Assembly (NCBI GenBank): GCA_035063885.1 | Contig: JAPSFM010000014.1 | Location: forward strand, 1-64,000 | Direction of reading: 5' to 3' | Length of the DNA: 64,000 bases | Source of the DNA: CAADGY01 sp900696665 | GTDB lineage: Bacteria > Acidobacteriota > Terriglobia > Bryobacterales > Bryobacteraceae | Shown: positions 25,366-34,781 of the stretch, one piece after another | Layout of the letters: every line of letters starts with the position of its first letter | How positions within the stretch are numbered: position 1 is the stretch's first letter | Position numbers and translations under genes: made by a program | Notes under the pieces: model-generated | What the model was told of the DNA's origin: nothing | Seen by the model: only the letters and a program-made list of their open reading frames with translations | Database searches by the model: none

Positions 25366-26895
25366 TCAAGTGCGCGGCGCCAAAGCATCCAAAGCAGCCC
25401 TTTCCATAACGGGCCGGGGCGCGGATTCTCCCATCCAGAGTTCGAATTGGTGGGCCGCTTGTTCCAAAAACATTTGAAGGCCCGGAATGACCGTCTTACC
25501 CTGGGCGGAAGCGCGTTGAATCAGTACCGTTTCAAGCGGGTTGTAAACCATATCGAACACCACGTCGCCTGGAATGCGCCCGTTAAAGAAACATTCGTTC
25601 GAGTGGGGGTACATGCCGACCGAAGTCGCATGCACGATGGCGTCGAAGTTCTGCGTTTCAGCCTGCTTCAAAAGCAGAGGCTCGGCGCCGCAGTTCTTTG
25701 CCAGCGCACGCACACGGTCGACATTTCTTCCCACGATGGATACCTTGGCGCCGGCGTCGGTAAGGGCAAATGCGGCGCTGCGAGCCGCGCCTCCATTCCC
25801 CACCAGCAGAACGGAAGACTTCGGCAGACGTAGATATTTCGAGAGGGGCACTGTCACACCGGGAACGTCCGTGTTCGCACCACGCCACTTCCCGCCCTTC
25901 CGCCAGACGGTGTTAACGGCGCCGATGCGCCTGGCAAGCGGGTCTACGATATCGAGGTAGCGGATGATCCTCTGCTTGTGCGGAATGGTTACGCTGAAAC
26001 CGGTGACGGGCAGTTTCTCCGCCATCAGGAAGAAGTCTTTGAGCTGGTTAGGATGCACCAGGAACGGCAGGTAGACGGCATCGATGCGGCGCGCCTGGAA
26101 TGCGCGATTGTGCACGGCTGGGGAAATCGAGTGCCGCACGGGATCCGCGATGACGCCGTAGATACGGGCGGTGCGGGAAAACTTCTCGACGCGATAGCAG
26201 TGGCGCAATTGGCGCGCACTGACCTGACCCGCTGCCGTACCTTCGGCGGCATGAGGAGCGGCATAAGTGTATAGTCCACCGAAGGCGGGAGAAAGAACGC
26301 GGGTCGAAAACCCCATTTCACCCATCGCAAGCACTACCATCGATACCCGGGGATGAGCCCTGGGCAGCGAAAGTACGCGGTAGTTATCAGACGGTTTCCG
26401 GGGAGTCGTAACGATCTTATAGGCATCCGCCGGAATTCGTGTCATCCGGCGCAGCAAAGCCTCCAGCGGTGGAGTACTGGTGAAATTGTGATACGAGATC
26501 AATAGAAATGTCTGGCCTCGTAACGGATCGAGGATCGAAGGAGCACTCTCAGCCGATTCGATTTCGACATCCACGCCCTTTGCGCCGGCAGCGACAGCAG
26601 CTTCGAGAATTTTGAGCTGCTGCTCGATGCTGCCGTTGAATCTACCCTGATTCTGATGGCGCCGGCAGGTGGCGAGAATCGTAGTATCCGGATGCTCGCC
26701 TAAAAACCGGCTGATGGCCTCTACGCCGGTTTCCGGCCGTTCGAGGTAGTCGAGCCGGAATTCGAAGAACCGCTCTCCGCCTTCGAGCTCCCGCCGTGCG
26801 TGTTCACACAGTTCCGAGGCAGTGGGAAGTCCTAGGGCGATACAGACCTTCGGCAGCGGGGTGCGATGGGACATTTCCTGAGAGGTCTTTAGCAT
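25366..26895 (-). CDS. aroDE: Bifunctional 3-dehydroquinate dehydratase / shikimate dehydrogenase
   Basis: Catalyses two successive steps of the shikimate pathway: dehydration of 3-dehydroquinate and NADPH-dependent reduction of 3-dehydroshikimate. Residues about 1-245 are a type I dehydroquinase barrel, with Lys in ADAYKIVTTP (Schiff base) and His in LISYHNF. Residues about 250-509 are the shikimate dehydrogenase, with Lys in TIPHKQRI, GAVNTVWR and the nucleotide motif VGNGGAARSAAF. The fusion is known from plants, Chlamydia and some acidobacteria. The start may be the ATG at 26874 (MSHRTPLPKVC) instead of 26895. DeoC is the next gene upstream, 39 bases away. Confidence 0.93.
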   Translation of the reverse strand: MLKTSQEMSHRTPLPKVCIALGLPTASELCEHARRELEGGERFFEFRLDYLERPETGVEAISRFLGEHPDTTILATCRRHQNQGRFNGSIEQQLKILEAAVAAGAKGVDVEIESAESAPSILDPLRGQTFLLISYHNFTSTPPLEALLRRMTRIPADAYKIVTTPRKPSDNYRVLSLPRAHPRVSMVVLAMGEMGFSTRVLSPAFGGLYTYAAPHAAEGTAAGQVSARQLRHCYRVEKFSRTARIYGVIADPVRHSISPAVHNRAFQARRIDAVYLPFLVHPNQLKDFFLMAEKLPVTGFSVTIPHKQRIIRYLDIVDPLARRIGAVNTVWRKGGKWRGANTDVPGVTVPLSKYLRLPKSSVLLVGNGGAARSAAFALTDAGAKVSIVGRNVDRVRALAKNCGAEPLLLKQAETQNFDAIVHATSVGMYPHSNECFFNGRIPGDVVFDMVYNPLETVLIQRASAQGKTVIPGLQMFLEQAAHQFELWMGESAPRPVMERAALDALAPRT

Positions 26896-26934
26896 AGCAC
26901 GGCCACCGGCGGCCGGCGTTAAGGCCGCGAGAAG

Positions 26935-27678
26935 CTAGGACACCGGCCCCAGGCCGCCAGTGGCCGTTGGCGCGGCTTGAGCCGCGAGGTGAGCTTTCCA
27001 ATCGTCGAGAATAGCCGCCGTAGCCGTGGCGCCGAAGCGCGCGCAGCCCACCTGATGAACCTGCAACGCTTTTTCCAGCGTGCGTACACCGCCGGCGGCC
27101 TTTACCTTTACCCTGTCGCCACAGACTCGAACCATCAGGCGCAGGTCTTCCATCGTCGCTCCTGTTGGCGCAAACCCCGTGGACGTCTTTGCAAAGTCCA
27201 CATCCGTCCGTTTGCAGATCTTGCAGGCGATGATCTTGAGGTCTTCCGTAAGATAGGCGTTTTCAAAAATGACTTTCAGCACCGCGCCGCCCTGGTGGCA
27301 GATATTCGCCATCTGGAGCAACTCCGATTCGACATACTGGAACTCGCGCGAGATCATCTTGCCGATGTTGATGACCATGTCCACTTCCTTGACGCCGCGC
27401 CGGAGCAGGTCCTGTGCCTCGTACAGTTTGGAGGCGGTAGTGCTCGAGCCGTGCGGAAAGCCGGCAACGCTTCCCAGGCGGACGCCGCTTCCGGCCAGCC
27501 AACGCGAGGCGAGATCCACGTCGGAAGGTCTCAACATGACCGCCGCTACCCCGTACTCGCGGGCTATGCGGCAGCCCTCTGCCACATCCTGCTCAGAAAG
27601 CTCGGGTCGCAGGAGGGAGTGGTCAATCATTTTTGCGAGTTCTTCGTAGGTGGCCGGCGGCTGCCGCTGCTCGTCCAT
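26935..27678 (-). CDS. deoC: Deoxyribose-phosphate aldolase
   Basis: Class I aldolase that splits 2-deoxyribose-5-phosphate into glyceraldehyde-3-phosphate and acetaldehyde during deoxynucleoside breakdown. The 247-residue chain has IDHSLL at the start, the Schiff-base Lys in DFAKTSTGF and the second Lys in VKVKAAGGVRT, all in the right order. It lies upstream of aroDE on the same strand; no other deo genes are near, so nucleoside salvage genes must be elsewhere. The ATG at 27678 is preceded by GGAGG (plus-strand CCTCC at about 27683-27687), a good ribosome site. Confidence 0.95.
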   Translation of the reverse strand: MDEQRQPPATYEELAKMIDHSLLRPELSEQDVAEGCRIAREYGVAAVMLRPSDVDLASRWLAGSGVRLGSVAGFPHGSSTTASKLYEAQDLLRRGVKEVDMVINIGKMISREFQYVESELLQMANICHQGGAVLKVIFENAYLTEDLKIIACKICKRTDVDFAKTSTGFAPTGATMEDLRLMVRVCGDRVKVKAAGGVRTLEKALQVHQVGCARFGATATAAILDDWKAHLAAQAAPTATGGLGPVS

Positions 27679-27753
27679 GAAACCTCCTGGAACCTGCTCT
27701 CTCGCGCTCGCGGCTCAGAAACGGAGCCGCGCGTCAACAAGCGGTTTCTATAT

Positions 27754-28638
27754 TTAGCGCCGCTTTCTGGAAGCAGCAGGTGCATATGGCATTCCCAGGA
27801 TCTTTAATTGTGCCTTCGATTTAGTCGCCTGCTCGCTTGAGGGCGCCGTCTTGATGAGGGCGCGAAACTCCTGGACGGCGGCATTCCGTTGTCCCATTTT
27901 CACCAGGGACATCCCTTTCATGTACCGTGCATCCAGAGTCTTGTTGTTCTGCGGATACTTCTCCAGAACCATATCGAACGACTTCAGTGCGGATTCGAAC
28001 TCGCCGCGATTGTACTGAATACTGCCGATATAGAACTGGGCGTTCGGCGCCAGATCCGTGTCGCCGAACCACGCGACATAATCGGTGAACTGCTGAAGTG
28101 CCAGATCGAACCGTCCGCCGGACTGGTCCCGCAGCGCATTGCTGTAGAGCGACTCGGCGGACGTGCCGGGTGGAGGTCCCTCCGGGGATACGCCCAACCC
28201 CGGGGGGGGAGGAGGAGGACTCGAGAGCACCTTTATTGTACTTCCCAGATCCGTAACCTGCGCCTGCAGCTTACCCATCCGCCCGTTCATGTCCGCGATC
28301 GTTTCCTTCAGCGCCTGAAATTCCGAAGCCATTTGTTCCAGCCTCGAATTGAGTCCGGCGACAGGCGCGGCAACCATCTTTTCCTGATCGCGTAACTTGT
28401 CGCGAAGATTGCTGTCAAGCACAGCCACGTTGGTGTTGGCTTTGTTCACGTTATCGAGCGTTTGCTGGATCAGCGTGTTTAACGTGGCAAGCTTTTCGTC
28501 GACAGTTCGCTGGAGTGAACGGACGTCGTCCTGCAGGAGCGAAACGTCTCTCTGCAATTGAACCATTTCCCTGCTCGCGCCAAAGACAGGAGCGGAGATC
28601 ACGAACACTACAAGTACAAACAGGCAAAAAACTCTCAT
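27754..28638 (-). CDS. cpoB: Cell division coordinator CpoB / YbgF (tol-pal system)
   Basis: Periplasmic protein that links Tol-Pal with septal peptidoglycan synthesis. I use the ATG at 28638 (GGGGA upstream) over a TTG at 28650. A signal peptide (MRVFCLFVLVVFVISAPVFG) precedes a long coiled coil (about 25-135: VQLQRDVSLLQDDVRSLQ, then MASEFQALKETIADM), a Pro-rich hinge and three TPR repeats (about 165-280: ESLYSNALRDQSGGRF, AQFYIGSIQYNRGEF, KSFDMVLEKYP). Both halves are typical of YbgF. It is the last gene of the tol-pal run, after pal, as in proteobacteria. Confidence 0.9.
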   Translation of the reverse strand: MRVFCLFVLVVFVISAPVFGASREMVQLQRDVSLLQDDVRSLQRTVDEKLATLNTLIQQTLDNVNKANTNVAVLDSNLRDKLRDQEKMVAAPVAGLNSRLEQMASEFQALKETIADMNGRMGKLQAQVTDLGSTIKVLSSPPPPPPGLGVSPEGPPPGTSAESLYSNALRDQSGGRFDLALQQFTDYVAWFGDTDLAPNAQFYIGSIQYNRGEFESALKSFDMVLEKYPQNNKTLDARYMKGMSLVKMGQRNAAVQEFRALIKTAPSSEQATKSKAQLKILGMPYAPAASRKRR

Positions 28639-28763
28639 CGCATTCCCCAATAAACAACGTCACAACCGGCGCGCCACGGAAATGGCCGTTGCGCGCCGCT
28701 GTGCTTTCTGACAAACGGTGGGGACGGCTCGCCGTCAGAGTAAGCCGCCCCTGATCGTTACCG

Positions 28764-29540
28764 CTATTGGCCGGCGCTAAAATGCACGCGGCGGTTCATC
28801 TGCCAGCAGGATTCGCTCGATTCCGTGCACTGTGGCCGCTCCTCTCCGTAGCTTACCGTTCTCAGGCGATCGCCGGAAAGGCCGAGTTGCTGCAGAAATT
28901 CCTTTGCCGCGCTGGCACGGCGGTCGCCGAGTGCCAGGTTATACTCCGCTGAGCCGCGCTCATCGCAATGCCCCTCCAAAGTCACGGCAGCATCCGCGAA
29001 CTCACCGAAGATAGATCGCAGAGCTTCGGCATTCCTCGTCAGCGTCGCGCGGGCATCTTCGCGGATGGCACTCTTGTCGAAGTCGAAGTACACATCCTGA
29101 ACTTCGGAAGACAGCCGCTCACTCAATGTCCGTTTCGGCTTCGCCGGCGGAGGAGGAGGCGGTTGTGGAACGGAGACGTTTACCGTCGCCCTTGCGGTCT
29201 GGGTACCTCCCGGACCGGTGGCAGTCAACACGTAGGTTGTAGTATTGGTCGGGAATACCTGACGGCTACCCTTAGACTGAACAGCTCCGACACCGCCGCT
29301 AATCGAAACATCCGTGGCATCCGTGACTTCCCAACGTAGCGTCGCGGATTGGCCCCGCTCGATGGCAGAAGGCTCAGCGGTAAAGCTTCTGATCGTCGGT
29401 CTTGCCGGTGGTTTAGGTTGTTCCTGCGGGGGCGGTGGCGGCGGCGGTGGGGGTGGGGGTGGTGCTTTCTTCTTACATCCGGCCGCAAAAAGCAACAACG
29501 ACAACGCCAAAATTAAGTATCCAATGTTTCGCTTGCTCAT
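28764..29540 (-). CDS. pal: Peptidoglycan-associated lipoprotein Pal with extra Ig-like domain
   Basis: Outer-membrane lipoprotein that ties the outer membrane to peptidoglycan. The ATG at 29540 (AGGAGG 12 bases upstream) begins a lipoprotein signal with lipobox LFAAGC. KKKA and a run of 12 prolines follow, then a beta-sandwich/Ig-like domain (about 50-135: SFTAEPSAIERGQSATLRWEV ending before a second Pro run), then the OmpA domain (about 150-257) with VYFDFDKSAI, LEGHCDERGSAEYN and the peptidoglycan-binding Asp/Arg in ALGDRRA. The inserted Ig-like domain is not found in proteobacterial Pal. Located between tolB and cpoB. Confidence 0.93.
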   Translation of the reverse strand: MSKRNIGYLILALSLLLFAAGCKKKAPPPPPPPPPPPPQEQPKPPARPTIRSFTAEPSAIERGQSATLRWEVTDATDVSISGGVGAVQSKGSRQVFPTNTTTYVLTATGPGGTQTARATVNVSVPQPPPPPPAKPKRTLSERLSSEVQDVYFDFDKSAIREDARATLTRNAEALRSIFGEFADAAVTLEGHCDERGSAEYNLALGDRRASAAKEFLQQLGLSGDRLRTVSYGEERPQCTESSESCWQMNRRVHFSAGQ

Positions 29541-29652
29541 CGTGAACGTTAGCCTCCTGAAAATTTGTAATCGCAAATTTTGTCCGTCTGCATCATCGGC
29601 CCACCGTAGCAGGAATGACGATTGCAGGAAAACTGATTATATTATCTTTTCT

Positions 29653-31032
29653 TTATTGTGCACTCCACACGGGCTTCTCGTTCCGCCCCTGGGAAGTGAG
29701 CCGTTGCAACTGCGTGCCGTCGGCCAACATGGTCCAGATCTGCGTCGAACCACTGCGGTTAGACGAAAAGACGATGTGCCTGCCGTCAGGCGCCCAGGTG
29801 GGGTTTTCGTTGCGCCCCACTCCGTGGGTCAACTGCACAAACTGCCGGGTAGCCACATCCATTACAAACACATTGAAGTTGCCGGGCTCATAACCTCTTG
29901 TCCAAGCAAAGGCGATGTGCTGGCCGTCGGGACTCCAGGCCGGATTCACCGCATGGCCCTCTCCCGTCGTCAATCGCGTCACATCGGCTCCATCTATATT
30001 CATTCTATATATTTGTGGAACGCCGGACCGGCCGGAGACAAAAACAATTTCTGAAGCGTTCTTGGGATTTACCTTTGGCTCTACCTCAATTGACTGTACG
30101 GACGAAATCCGGCGGAAACCGCTGCCGTCGGTGTTCGCGATGTAAATCTGCGAAATACCGGTCGCCGTCGATGAGTACAGAATCTGATTTCCATCGGGCG
30201 TAAAGCTCGGAAAAGCATTCAGCGAGGCGCGCTGATTATAGAACGGCAGCCTGTTGCGGCTGGCGGTGGAGAATATCGTAATCTGCGGCGTGCCTCGCAC
30301 GAATGTGGTAAAAGCAATCTTCGAGCCGTCGGGCGACGCACCCGGCATTGTGCTGATGGACTTGAAGAACGTAAGCTGCGACTGGTTTCCACCATCATGG
30401 TCCATCGACCAGATCTCTTTATGGCCGGTACGATCGGAAACAAAGTAAATCTTTGATCCCAGCAGCGATTTTATTCCGAATTGTCCAAGAATATCCGCTG
30501 CGAATTCGTGAGCTACTTTTCGTGCGCCAGCCTCATCCAACCCGCCGAGATAGATTTTGCCCAGCACCTGCGCCGCCTGCGCAGTAGTTTGAGTGACGTT
30601 GTACAGCCAGCCGAAGAGCGCAAGTTGTTCTCCCTGCGCCGCGGCATAGCCGAATACCACGTAATTTGCATTCACGGGAGGGCCCGCCCAGTCCTGCATC
30701 CTGAAGCCCCGCTGGGAAGAATCCGAGGTGCCTGAAGGGAGCGGCGGCAAAAAATCCTTCGGCTGCTGCGGCACACGGAGCGGGTACATGCTCTTCGAGG
30801 CCATGCGAAAAACACCGGACTTCTCGAGATCGTCCCATAGCGTCTGGTTGAAGGCGCCCATATATTGCTGCGCCTCGCCGGAGGCACGGAAATCGGGCAC
30901 GGCGATCACCGGACGCTCACCCTTCGTGATCTTGATCAGGATGTCGCTTTGTTGAGCGACCAGGCCCAGCGCGGCGGACAAGCCCAGGAACGCGGCCGTG
31001 CCGGACAACGCTGCGAGTCTTTTTTTTGTCAT
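29653..31032 (-). CDS. tolB: Tol-Pal system protein TolB
   Basis: Periplasmic beta-propeller protein that binds Pal and is pulled by TolA. 459 residues: signal peptide (about 1-26), an N-terminal alpha/beta domain (about 30-180: RPVIAVPDFRASG), and a six-bladed WD40-like propeller made of repeated PDGxxIxFxxxRxGxxQI units (for example SPDGSKIAFTTF, TPDGNQILYSS, APDGRHIVFSS). The first four bases overlap the end of the TonB/TolA-like gene (ATGA), showing translational coupling. The family's usual length is about 430. Confidence 0.95.
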   Translation of the reverse strand: MTKKRLAALSGTAAFLGLSAALGLVAQQSDILIKITKGERPVIAVPDFRASGEAQQYMGAFNQTLWDDLEKSGVFRMASKSMYPLRVPQQPKDFLPPLPSGTSDSSQRGFRMQDWAGPPVNANYVVFGYAAAQGEQLALFGWLYNVTQTTAQAAQVLGKIYLGGLDEAGARKVAHEFAADILGQFGIKSLLGSKIYFVSDRTGHKEIWSMDHDGGNQSQLTFFKSISTMPGASPDGSKIAFTTFVRGTPQITIFSTASRNRLPFYNQRASLNAFPSFTPDGNQILYSSTATGISQIYIANTDGSGFRRISSVQSIEVEPKVNPKNASEIVFVSGRSGVPQIYRMNIDGADVTRLTTGEGHAVNPAWSPDGQHIAFAWTRGYEPGNFNVFVMDVATRQFVQLTHGVGRNENPTWAPDGRHIVFSSNRSGSTQIWTMLADGTQLQRLTSQGRNEKPVWSAQ

Positions 31033-31820
31033 CGCTTTAACTGAAACCAGATCTCCACTGCCGCTACGTTTCGCTCGAAGCCGGGCGGCAGCGGTTGAAA
31101 CGGCGCGGCCTCCAGGATGGCCCGCTGAGCCGACATATCCAACTGGTAATTGCCGCTGCGCTGAAGCAGTCTGACATCTCGTACCGATCCATCGCGCAGA
31201 ATATCGAAGGTGACGATCACCGGCGGAGCGGTCTGCAGCCGGGCGTCGACGTCAGACGTTCGCCACGTGCGCGCTATCTTTTCGCGCAGCAGTTGGTCAT
31301 ACCATCCGAACCGTGTGCCGAGGGAGCCACCAGGACCGCCGACGCTGCCCCCGCCTCCGATGGTGCCAAACATGGGAGAAGATGCCGCCTGTCCCGACTG
31401 GCTGTATAGCTGGCCTTTCTGTTCCTCCCGCTTGCTCCGGTATTGCTGGCGGCTGGCCGCGATTTCGGATTGCTTTCGCGGCAGGCGCTTGGTCTTGATG
31501 GGAATGGCGTCCGGTTCGGGAGGAGGCTGCCGCCGTTGCTGCGCGGTGGGTTTCGGCGGAGGAGCCGGTACCAGCGATTCCGTATCGTTGGCTACAGGAT
31601 TCACGACCCCACCACGCGAGGGCACGTTAATTTGGCTGACCGGCGTGACCAGCGTAGAGCCACCGCCCGCGTTGGGCGAACCGAACTGTTCGCGGCCGCG
31701 GCTATCGATCCAGGAATAAGCCACCAGCGAGAAAAATACGGTGACGTGCAGCAGCACAGAGCCCGCCAGCGGTCTCCGCAAAGACTCGCGTTCGTCCAGG
31801 ATGTCTGCATGTCCCGTCAT
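31029..31820 (-). CDS. TolA/TonB-like energy transducer
   Basis: Inner-membrane protein with one N-terminal helix (about 18-38: LAGSVLLHVTVFFSLVAY), a Pro- and charge-rich periplasmic linker (PAPPPKPT, then RQPPPEPDAIP), a Gly-rich hinge, and a C-terminal TonB-like domain (about 175-263: YDQLLREKIARTW, VTFDILRDGSVRDV). Position between tolR and tolB shows that it does the TolA job of coupling the proton-driven TolQR motor to TolB-Pal. The C-terminal domain resembles TonB more than proteobacterial TolA, so annotation software may call it TonB. Confidence 0.88.
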   Translation of the reverse strand: MTGHADILDERESLRRPLAGSVLLHVTVFFSLVAYSWIDSRGREQFGSPNAGGGSTLVTPVSQINVPSRGGVVNPVANDTESLVPAPPPKPTAQQRRQPPPEPDAIPIKTKRLPRKQSEIAASRQQYRSKREEQKGQLYSQSGQAASSPMFGTIGGGGSVGGPGGSLGTRFGWYDQLLREKIARTWRTSDVDARLQTAPPVIVTFDILRDGSVRDVRLLQRSGNYQLDMSAQRAILEAAPFQPLPPGFERNVAAVEIWFQLKR

Positions 31821-31829
31821 TTTCTTCAG

Positions 31830-32276
31830 CTACTTCCGGCGATTCCCACTCTCTTCGTCCGGCTGGGTTACTACCCGCACTTCAAGCTTTGCCAGGCCCA
31901 GTTCACTGATCACCTGGGCAATGGGATCCCAAACGGCGCCCCGGTCCGCGCGCACGTATACGGCATTCATGCCGGGAAACTGCTGGCGTATCGCCGCGCC
32001 GAGGTCGTTGATGTTCATCAGCTTGTCATTGAGGTAGAGGTTGCCGTTCTGAGTAACCGTGACAACCGGCAACTCCTCCGCGCTGTCCCTGGTCTGCCGG
32101 ACTTTCGGCACATCCACTTCCAGACCGAACTCCATGACGTGCGCTGTAAGCATGAAAATGATGAGCAGCACGAGAACGACGTCCACCAGCGGAACGACGT
32201 TCATTTCCGAAAGCGCTCCCTGTGTCCGGAACCTCGACCGGCGGAAAGCGGAACCGCCATTCAGTGAAATGGCCAT
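31830..32276 (-). CDS. tolR: TolR/ExbD-family motor protein
   Basis: 148-residue inner-membrane subunit of the TolQR proton-driven motor. A single helix (about 27-47) contains the motor Asp in MNVVPLVDVVLVLLIIF, followed by the periplasmic dimerisation domain (VDVPKVRQ, then NLYLNDKLMN, YVRADRGAVW). It starts 4 bases after tolQ ends and stops 9 bases before the TolA/TonB-like gene. ExbD is the alternative name; context with tolB and pal decides for TolR. Confidence 0.92.
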   Translation of the reverse strand: MAISLNGGSAFRRSRFRTQGALSEMNVVPLVDVVLVLLIIFMLTAHVMEFGLEVDVPKVRQTRDSAEELPVVTVTQNGNLYLNDKLMNINDLGAAIRQQFPGMNAVYVRADRGAVWDPIAQVISELGLAKLEVRVVTQPDEESGNRRK

Positions 32277-32280
32277 CCCA

Positions 32281-32931
32281 CTACTCCCCCGAAACTCGCT
32301 CGGCGAAGTTCACGAATTCAAGCGAAAAGTCTTCCATGCGGTTCGCCATCTCCCGGATTACATGTCCGAAATGGTTGTAGAACACCGCGGCGGGAATAGC
32401 AGCCGCCAGGCCCATCGCTGTAGCTACCAGCGCGTGTGCGATGCCCGGCGCAACCGCTCGCAGACTGGCGCTTCCCGCCAACCCGAGCGCCTGGAAAGCG
32501 TCGATGATTCCCCACACCGTACCGAACAGTCCGATGAATGGAGACACGGCAGCCGCGGTCGCCAGCCAGCTCATGTTCCGTTCTAATTTCGTCAGTTCTT
32601 CACTGATGCCAAGCTGGAGGCTGCGCTCCACCGCGGCCAGATTCCGCAGCGCACCACGCGATTTCACCTGGCGCTCGTACTCCTCGTAGCCGAAGTCGAA
32701 TACGGCTACCAGAGGCGAAACGGGGAACTGCTCGCTTGCCAGGGCGACCTGATCGAGACCATTCGACTTACGGAACGCACGGAGAAAACGCACATTGGCC
32801 GTCCTGGCCTGCCGGAACATATTCCATTTGGAAAATATGATGGCCCAGGACAAAACGGAAACAATCAGCAGCAGGGAGAGCACGGCGATGGGGATCGGTT
32901 GTGTGGTTTTGACCAGATCCCAGATGCTCAC
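32281..32931 (-). CDS. tolQ: TolQ/ExbB/MotA-family proton channel
   Basis: 216-residue inner-membrane proton-channel subunit, first gene of the tol-pal operon. Helix 1 lies at about 14-34 (IAVLSLLLIVSVLSWAIIFSKW); the two further helices (about 122-145 and 165-190) contain ATAAAVSPFIGLFGTVWGI and APGIAHALVATAMGLAAAIPA, the conserved MotA/TolQ/ExbB segments. A promoter for the operon should lie in the 161 bases between its ATG (32931) and recN (33093), which run in opposite directions. Confidence 0.93.
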   Translation of the reverse strand: MSIWDLVKTTQPIPIAVLSLLLIVSVLSWAIIFSKWNMFRQARTANVRFLRAFRKSNGLDQVALASEQFPVSPLVAVFDFGYEEYERQVKSRGALRNLAAVERSLQLGISEELTKLERNMSWLATAAAVSPFIGLFGTVWGIIDAFQALGLAGSASLRAVAPGIAHALVATAMGLAAAIPAAVFYNHFGHVIREMANRMEDFSLEFVNFAERVSGE

Positions 32932-33092
32932 CTGGAGATACAGTGCGAGAGCTGGGGGCAGCGTTGGACTCCTTTCACCCTAAGTATTTATCATATCCGA
33001 CACAGCTTCCGCCGCACTAAAAAACAGATCGAACATTTTTTGTTTTTTGAATCCCGGGTGTGGAGCGCCTCGCCGGTCTATAATGACCACGA

Positions 33093-34772
33093 ATGCTGGT
33101 TGAGTTGCTGGTGGAAAACTACGCCGTTATCGAACGTGCCCGCATTCGCTTCCACCGCGGTCTGAACCTGTTGACGGGTGAGACTGGGAGCGGGAAATCC
33201 ATTGTTGTGGACGCGCTGGGCCTGTTATTCGGCGCCCGTGCTTCCGCCGAGTCCGTACGTTCGGGAGCGGATCGCGCCCGGATCTCGGGGCTGTTTGAAA
33301 TCCCGGAAGAGCCTGGCCTCCACCGCCTGCTCGAAGAGGCGGGGATCGAGCCCGAAGAGGGAGAACTGCTGCTGGAACGGGAAATAATGATCAGCGGCAA
33401 ATCGCGCGCGTTCGCCGCCAGCAAGCCTGTAACCGCAGCCCTGCTTCGCGATCTGGCTGTTTTCCTCGGCGACATCCACGGCCAACACGACCAGCAGCTC
33501 CTGTTCTCGCCCGAAGCGCAACTGAACATCATCGATCAGGCAGCGGACAACGGCGGAATCGTCTCGCGTACGGCCGCCGTCTATCAGGAGTGGCGGGCTT
33601 GTGCGCGCGAACTGACGGAACTGGAACGCTCCGGACAGGAGCGGCTGCGGCTGGCTGATCTGTGGAACTTTCAGCGGCGTGAGATTGAAGCGGCGGCGGT
33701 CCGTCCCGGTGAAGATGCCGAACTCGAACAGGAGCGCCGTGTTCTGCAAAATGTTGGAAGACTGCAGGAGAACGTCACTATCGCTTATTCATTGCTCTAC
33801 GATTCGCCGGACTCCGCTGCGGCGCAACTGAAGCAGGCCGCACGGCGGTTGGAGGAATTGCGCCGCATCGACCAAACCTTCGGCGAACTGCTGGAAGCTC
33901 TGAAACCGGCGGTGATCGCGCTCGAAGAGACGTCGCACTCGCTGCGCAGCTATCTCTCCCATCTCGAATCGGATCCCGCGCGGCTGGAGCAGGTGGAGTC
34001 GCGGCGCGCCTTGCTCGAAGGACTGAAGAGGAAGTACGGCTCCACCCTGGAGGAGGTTCTCGCGTTCCTCGAACATGTTCGAGGACATTTGGACGCGGTC
34101 GAACACTCGGGCGAGCGTGCCGAAGCGATCCGGATTAAGCAACAGGAGCTGGCATGCGCTTATGAACAGCTTGCGCGCCAGCTTTCTGACAGCCGGAAAC
34201 GCGCGGCGCGCACGTTGGAACGGCAGGTGGAGGCCGAGCTGAAATCCCTTGCCATGGAGCGCACTGTTTTCCGTGTTCAGTTTGAGGAGACATCCTGGGC
34301 GGAAACAGGCACGGACCGCGCCGGCTTCCTTGTTTCCCCAAATGTGGGGGAGGAACCGAAACCTCTCGACAAAATCGCTTCAGGCGGTGAGATCTCGAGA
34401 ATAGCGTTAGCGCTAAAGACCTGCATCGCACCCTCTGTCCATGCGGACGGCCCACAGCGGACGCTGGTTTTCGATGAAGTGGACGCCGGAGTCGGCGGGC
34501 GGGCCGCCGAGACAGTGGGACGGCGGCTAAAGCGCATTGCCGCGCAAAATCAGGTGCTGTGCGTAACACACCTGCCGCAAATCGCGAGCTTCGCCGATCA
34601 CCACTATGTTGTGGAGAAGCGCGAGGTCAAAGGAAGAACCGTGGCTGAAATCGAAGAAATCACCGCGGACGCGCGAACCCGGGAGATCGGCCGCATGCTG
34701 TCGGGTGAGCGGCTGACACCGGAGGCGTTGAAACACGCCGAACAACTCATCCGCCTGGGTACGGAGAAGTAA
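33093..34772 (+). CDS. recN: DNA repair protein RecN
   Basis: SMC-like ATPase that acts in recombinational double-strand break repair. 559 residues, the family's usual length. The Walker A motif is GETGSGKSIVV (about 29-39), a long coiled coil occupies about 150-400 with Glu/Arg/Leu-rich heptads, and the C-terminal ATPase half has ASGGEISRIALAL (ABC signature) and TLVFDEVDAGVGG (Walker B). The final AEQLI tail is normal. It stands alone, divergent from tolQ and convergent with the M61 peptidase (9 bases apart). No LexA box is obvious by eye upstream. Confidence 0.95.
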   Translation: MLVELLVENYAVIERARIRFHRGLNLLTGETGSGKSIVVDALGLLFGARASAESVRSGADRARISGLFEIPEEPGLHRLLEEAGIEPEEGELLLEREIMISGKSRAFAASKPVTAALLRDLAVFLGDIHGQHDQQLLFSPEAQLNIIDQAADNGGIVSRTAAVYQEWRACARELTELERSGQERLRLADLWNFQRREIEAAAVRPGEDAELEQERRVLQNVGRLQENVTIAYSLLYDSPDSAAAQLKQAARRLEELRRIDQTFGELLEALKPAVIALEETSHSLRSYLSHLESDPARLEQVESRRALLEGLKRKYGSTLEEVLAFLEHVRGHLDAVEHSGERAEAIRIKQQELACAYEQLARQLSDSRKRAARTLERQVEAELKSLAMERTVFRVQFEETSWAETGTDRAGFLVSPNVGEEPKPLDKIASGGEISRIALALKTCIAPSVHADGPQRTLVFDEVDAGVGGRAAETVGRRLKRIAAQNQVLCVTHLPQIASFADHHYVVEKREVKGRTVAEIEEITADARTREIGRMLSGERLTPEALKHAEQLIRLGTEK

Positions 34773-34781
34773 ACACCGCCC

